Below are positions 5,851-8,677 of a stretch of DNA of 8,677 bases, in pieces. Below the pieces are notes generated by a model that was not told the origin of the DNA, made no database searches, and worked only from the letters and a program-made list of their open reading frames with translations. The DNA is from an uncultured Flavobacterium sp. (GTDB lineage Bacteria > Bacteroidota > Bacteroidia > Flavobacteriales > Flavobacteriaceae): the NCBI GenBank assembly GCA_946479395.1, contig CAMLFV010000114.1, positions 1 to 8,677 on the forward strand. Reading direction: 5' to 3'. A program made the translations under genes and the position numbers. Numbering within the stretch: the stretch's first letter is position 1; every line of letters starts with the position of its first letter.

Positions 5851-6759
5851 TTCTCTTATCAGTGGTAAAGTTGAACAACGTAAAAGTCCTTCTTGTTTAG
5901 AAATCTCTGCGTATGGAATTTCTTCTACGGTGAATCCGTTATCGCGTAACCAGTTGTTTAATCGGGTGAAATTACGTTCTGAAACCACAACGTCTTTATC
6001 AATAGAAAAAACATTCGAATTCATGTGGTACATTTCTTCACGTTCTATATGAAACAGATTTTCTCTGCCAAAAAGATTAACTAAATACATATAATCTGCT
6101 TCTTCACGGAAACCCGATTTATAAATAATTCCTTTGTTTGATCCTACGGGTTGAAAGCAACAGTCTAAATGCAGTGCGTTATCGCGAGGTTCAATTTTAG
6201 ATTTTACCAAATCAAATTCCTTTACAATTTTATGAGGGAACAAGTCTTTTATAAACTGTACGCCTGCCATATTAGTACGCGCGGTGATAAAATCTTTATA
6301 ATCGCTGCCTTTGTATGTGCCGATAAAAATATGATCGTTATAAAGCATCACATCTCCCCCTTCGATATGAACTTCTTCTGGCGGACGAACTACTTTTGTT
6401 TGATCCATTTGATCGATCACATACTGAATTGCCTCTAATTCACGCTCGCGATCTGGTAAAATATTGGCTTTTATAAAAATATCATCAATTACAAAACCAA
6501 TATCTCTACTAAAGATCTGATTGTAATTTTCGATAATTTCCGGGCGGTAAACCGTTACGTTATATTTTTTAAAAACTTCGTTAAAAGCTTCCATTTCGTT
6601 AACCATATCTTTTTCTACAGGATAAGTACCTGCCTTGATATGCTCTAACGATTTTGGATCGTACGCTTCTTCTATTGTCGGTGTAGGGCCATTACTTTGA
6701 GCGGTTCCAAGTATTACGGCCTTAAGCCTTGAAGTTTCGTCGGTTACATGTAATTTCAT
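5848..6759 (-). CDS. Dimethylarginine dimethylaminohydrolase / arginine deiminase-type hydrolase
   Basis: A 303-residue cytoplasmic enzyme of the guanidine-modifying superfamily, from the same fold class as the neighbouring ctlX product but clearly divergent in sequence. Visible catalytic elements are FSRDIGFVID (83-92), VHIEGGDVML (130-139) with the substrate-guanidinium Asp136, ALHLDCCF (195-202) with the catalytic His197 and Asp199, and the C-terminal nucleophile GLLRCSTLPLIRE with Cys295. Family members hydrolyse arginine, methylated arginines or similar guanidines, mostly giving citrulline. I infer that this enzyme produces citrulline or a related ureido compound that the CtlX-type enzyme could then process, but substrate specificity cannot be read from the sequence. 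A good -7 box lies just upstream and the gene is first in its group. No carbamate kinase or ornithine carbamoyltransferase is in the window. Confidence 0.88.
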   Translation of the reverse strand: MKLHVTDETSRLKAVILGTAQSNGPTPTIEEAYDPKSLEHIKAGTYPVEKDMVNEMEAFNEVFKKYNVTVYRPEIIENYNQIFSRDIGFVIDDIFIKANILPDRERELEAIQYVIDQMDQTKVVRPPEEVHIEGGDVMLYNDHIFIGTYKGSDYKDFITARTNMAGVQFIKDLFPHKIVKEFDLVKSKIEPRDNALHLDCCFQPVGSNKGIIYKSGFREEADYMYLVNLFGRENLFHIEREEMYHMNSNVFSIDKDVVVSERNFTRLNNWLRDNGFTVEEIPYAEISKQEGLLRCSTLPLIRE

Positions 6760-6781
6760 AAAAAAGTAATTAGGTAATAGG

Positions 6782-6789
6782 CAAAGATA
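6782..6789 (-). promoter_or_regulatory. Bacteroidetes-type -7 box (TATCTTTG) for the hydrolase-ctlX unit
   Basis: On the minus strand TATCTTTG (6789-6782) matches the Bacteroidetes primary sigma -7 consensus TAnnTTTG exactly. It lies 22 bases before the ATG at 6759, leaving room for a leader of about 15 bases, and just past the terminator of the preceding pseudogene. The expected TTTG at -33 is not present (TAGC or similar at that spacing), so this is a half-supported promoter. Confidence 0.6.
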
Positions 6790-6812
6790 AGAAGTTCTTT
6801 GCTGTTATGCTA

Positions 6813-7994
6813 TTAAAAACAGAAAAGCCAAATCGGTTTGATTTGGCTTTTATTTTGCGAATAGTTAATTTTTAATTTTGCATTTTTTTCAAGTTTCACA
6901 GAATAACCACATAACACTACAGGAAGTTTATACTGCACTATATTTTGTAATACAATATTAGGTTGATGATTATTAAAGTATTGAGCAGCAGCATAACGAA
7001 AAAAACCTAGGTTAAACATATTTCCACGCAAAGCCCGTGCCGTTTCATAAATATGTGCGCCAGTTCCTTTAGTACAATTTCTTTCTGTATTAGCTGTTTG
7101 ATCGTATAATACCCTTAACAAAGAAGAAACAGCAGTAGTTTGATTAGTATTAAATTCATCCGTAACATAATCAACAACATCATTATCATTAATTGGCAAA
7201 ATACCATAATCTTTGTGGTACTTCATAATTTGACCAAATGCCACCATAGTACAACCAGCGAAATATCTACCATTAGCTGGTACCGAAATTGTACAATTAG
7301 AAGTATTACCAATTATGTCTTGATATTCATTATAACCATCATTTTGTCCCCACATAATATTTCCTAACAAAGGTCCAGTTTTTGTTGAGGGTTCAATATA
7401 TGGACAACCAACATCTTCACGCGTAAATGTTGGTAATGGCATGGGGTTACCTCCTGGACCTTCAATTACCCAATCGCGCGCAGGGGTTGTAAATCCTAAT
7501 GATCTCCAAGCATCGTAAACACCAATATCATAATAAAATTCTTTTCTGTTTAGTTGTGATATTTTGGTTACACCCAAATCAATCCAAACTGCTAAATCCC
7601 TTGGCATATCTGATAAATCTAAAGGTGCTTCTGTTGAATAGGCTAAAATAGGTTCTTCTAATTTAGATGCAGACAATAATAAAAAACCTTCATTGTCTGC
7701 ATTGAATAGATACATAGCAGGAGAATTATTTGTATCGGAAATAGTAATGACACCATCTAACTGTTGTGGTGTAAAAACCGGTAATTTTATTCCACCACCA
7801 CATGGATCTACTTTTATTGGTAATTTTCTTGATGCAATATCTTTTGCGTCTTATAAGGAAATTATTACATTAGATAACCGTGCTGCATAATTTTGTTCTT
7901 TTGAACTTTCTTGTTGTTGAACATCATCAACGTTCTCACATGCTGTAAGAAACATTGTCGCTATTGTAGCAAGATAAAATAGTGTTTTTTTCAT
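6813..7994 (-). pseudogene. C10-family (streptopain-type) cysteine peptidase lipoprotein, nonsense-mutated and 3'-truncated
   Basis: Reading from the ATG at 7994, residues 1-19 (MKKTLFYLATIATMFLTAC) form a lipoprotein signal with lipobox LTAC. A TAA stop then interrupts the same frame at codon 48 (7853-7851) in ...NVIISL-stop-DAKDIASRKL, where the propeptide of this family usually has Glu (SLEDAKxIA), so GAA to TAA is the simplest change. The frame continues uninterrupted to 6813: propeptide (FLLLSASKLEEPILAYS), the catalytic-domain start PLLGNIMWGQNDGYNEY, and the nucleophile motif YFAGCTMVAFGQIMKYH (Cys at conceptual residue 248). After PVVLCGYSVK near 6893 homology ends. The GHA(W)VxDGY motif with the catalytic His, and the following WGWGG segment, are missing, and the last residues are encoded by AT-rich DNA and the terminator. 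The product would be inactive as a peptidase. An internal ATG at 7715 could express a signal-less fragment, but this is doubtful. Confidence 0.88.
6823..6851 (-). terminator. Hairpin terminator downstream of the C10 peptidase remnant
   Basis: A perfect 12-bp stem, AAAAGCCAAATC (6823-6834) and GATTTGGCTTTT (6840-6851), has a 5-base loop. On the minus strand it ends in UUUU plus more U-rich sequence. The interrupted peptidase frame reads through it (encoding KSQIKPIWLF), which shows that the present C-terminus is not a natural one. It insulates the hydrolase-ctlX unit from upstream transcription. Confidence 0.85.
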
Positions 7995-8021
7995 ATCTTA
8001 ATTTTTAGGTTAATTAAGATA
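7994..8021. promoter_or_regulatory. Operator-like 10-bp palindrome between -7 box and start of the C10 remnant
   Basis: TATCTTAATT (7994-8003) and AATTAAGATA (8012-8021) form a perfect inverted repeat with an 8-base spacer. It spans the predicted transcription start and touches both the -7 box and the start codon, a position suited to a repressor site or a leader hairpin. AT-rich composition makes chance palindromes more likely, so this is tentative. Confidence 0.4.
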
Positions 8022-8050
8022 AAAATAGTAAATATATTTTATTTAACAAA
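8020..8050 (-). promoter_or_regulatory. Promoter of the C10 peptidase remnant (TTTG-N19-TATTTTTA)
   Basis: On the minus strand TTTG (8050-8047) is followed after exactly 19 bases by TATTTTTA (8027-8020), a near match to the Bacteroidetes -33/-7 pair (TTTG, N19-21, TAnnTTTG). The start codon follows 25 bases later. The -33 element overlaps the T-tract of the gltA terminator. Confidence 0.5.
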
Positions 8051-8078
8051 AAAACGTACTGATTTCTCAATACGTTTT
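8048..8078 (-). terminator. gltA terminator
   Basis: The stem is AAAACGTACTG (8051-8061) with CAATACGTTTT (8068-8078) and a 6-base loop. The one C/A mismatch on the plus strand becomes a G-U pair in minus-strand RNA, and seven A residues (8048-8054) give a U7 tail there. This orientation-dependent fit marks it as the terminator of gltA, whose stop is 26 bases upstream. Confidence 0.85.
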
Positions 8079-8103
8079 CCTTTATTATAGATGACAGATT
8101 TTA

Positions 8104-8677
8104 TTATCTGTTTGTCATTTCTTTGAACGGACGCAATGGCTCGCCAACATAAACCTGACGCGGACGACCGATTGGTTCTTTGTTTTCACGCATTTCTTTC
8201 CATTGTGCAACCCATCCCGGTAAACGACCGATAGCGAACATCACGGTAAACATTTCGGTTGGAATTCCTAATGCGCGGTAAATAATACCTGAATAGAAAT
8301 CTACGTTTGGATATAGGTTACGTGTTACGAAATACTCGTCTTTCAACGCCATTTCTTCTAAATCTTTAGCGATTTTTAAAATAGGATCGTTTACGCCTAA
8401 TTCTGCTAAAACTTCGTCTGCCGCTTTTTTGATGATGCGTGCACGTGGATCGAAATTTTTATACACACGGTGACCAAAGCCCATTAAACGGAACGGATCG
8501 TTTTTATCTTTTGCTTTTGCAAGATATTTGTCAGCGTCTCCGCCATCTTTTTGAATTTCTTCCAACATTTCTAACACCGCTTGGTTTGCACCACCGTGAA
8601 GTGGTCCCCAAAGTGCAGAAACACCCGCAGATATCGATGCGAATAAACCTGCATGTGAAGAACCTACCATACGTACT
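8104..8677 (-). CDS. gltA: Citrate synthase, C-terminal part (5' end outside the window)
   Basis: The enzyme condenses oxaloacetate and acetyl-CoA to citrate in the TCA cycle. About 190 codons are present, open to the right edge; the in-frame residues before MVGSSHA are Val-Arg, matching the family's [11 protein letters not shown], so the Met at 8670 is internal and not a start. All three catalytic residues are visible: His in [10 protein letters not shown] (8598-8596), equivalent to E. coli His264; His in [15 protein letters not shown], equivalent to His305; and Asp in [17 protein letters not shown], equivalent to Asp362. The end [17 protein letters not shown] sequence ([14 protein letters not shown]) is typical of the type-II bacterial form (hexameric in Gram-negatives). 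It is followed by its own terminator, so the peptidase remnant behind it is a separate unit. Confidence 0.97.
   Translation of the reverse strand, partial: VRMVGSSHAGLFASISAGVSALWGPLHGGANQAVLEMLEEIQKDGGDADKYLAKAKDKNDPFRLMGFGHRVYKNFDPRARIIKKAADEVLAELGVNDPILKIAKDLEEMALKDEYFVTRNLYPNVDFYSGIIYRALGIPTEMFTVMFAIGRLPGWVAQWKEMRENKEPIGRPRQVYVGEPLRPFKEMTNR

Noticed and set aside
6813..7715. Functional short C10 peptidase starting at the ATG at 7715
   Set aside because: It would lack the signal peptide, part of the propeptide and the catalytic His region; the upstream frame with a lipoprotein signal is continuous except for one stop, so a pseudogene explains it better.
8091..8118. Palindrome-like ATGACAGAT / ATCTG..TGTCAT at the 3' end of gltA as a second terminator
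   Set aside because: Pairing needs a 4-base bulge, half of it lies in the coding sequence, and a much better terminator follows at 8048-8078.

Overview
The window looks like chromosomal DNA of a flavobacterium (family Flavobacteriaceae, possibly Flavobacterium- or Myroides-like). The evidence is the low GC content, start codons without clear Shine-Dalgarno sequences, -7 boxes of the Bacteroidetes type (TAnnTTTG or close), and protein families typical of the group: a TonB-plug-like small protein, a C10 (streptopain-type) peptidase lipoprotein, a four-helix-bundle/S23 protein and a CtlX-type hydrolase. This placement is inference from composition and protein content.

Layout. Positions 1-1285 (minus strand) carry a luciferase-like flavin monooxygenase followed after 1 base by a secreted plug-like protein cut by the window edge. 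Positions 1368-3667 (plus strand) carry two membrane transport proteins, MarC-family and SulP/SLC26-family with a STAS domain, separated by a clear terminator. Positions 3728-4276 (minus) hold an uncharacterised lipoprotein. A short REP-like palindromic element and a strong hairpin terminator lie between it and ctlX. Positions 4455-6759 (minus) form a citrulline/arginine-type unit: a guanidine-modifying-superfamily hydrolase (dimethylarginine dimethylaminohydrolase/arginine deiminase type), a four-helix-bundle protein, and ctlX. Positions 6813-7994 (minus) hold a decayed C10 cysteine peptidase. Positions 8104-8677 (minus) are the 3' part of citrate synthase, gltA. No stretch longer than about 300 bases lacks a gene, and I see no tRNA, rRNA, CRISPR array or transposase.

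Most interesting structure. The four-helix-bundle gene lies inside a pair of imperfect inverted repeats (5421-5451 and 5823-5850). The inner 11 bp match perfectly; one arm touches the gene's stop codon and the other begins at the stop codon of the upstream hydrolase. Proteins of this family are otherwise known from intervening sequences in 23S rRNA, which also have complementary ends. This roughly 430-bp unit therefore looks like an IVS-like cassette placed in a protein-coding operon. The second notable item is the C10 peptidase, which has both an in-frame nonsense codon in its propeptide and a missing 3' half of the catalytic domain, so it is very probably a pseudogene. Its remaining upstream region still shows a promoter-like sequence with a 10-bp operator-like palindrome.
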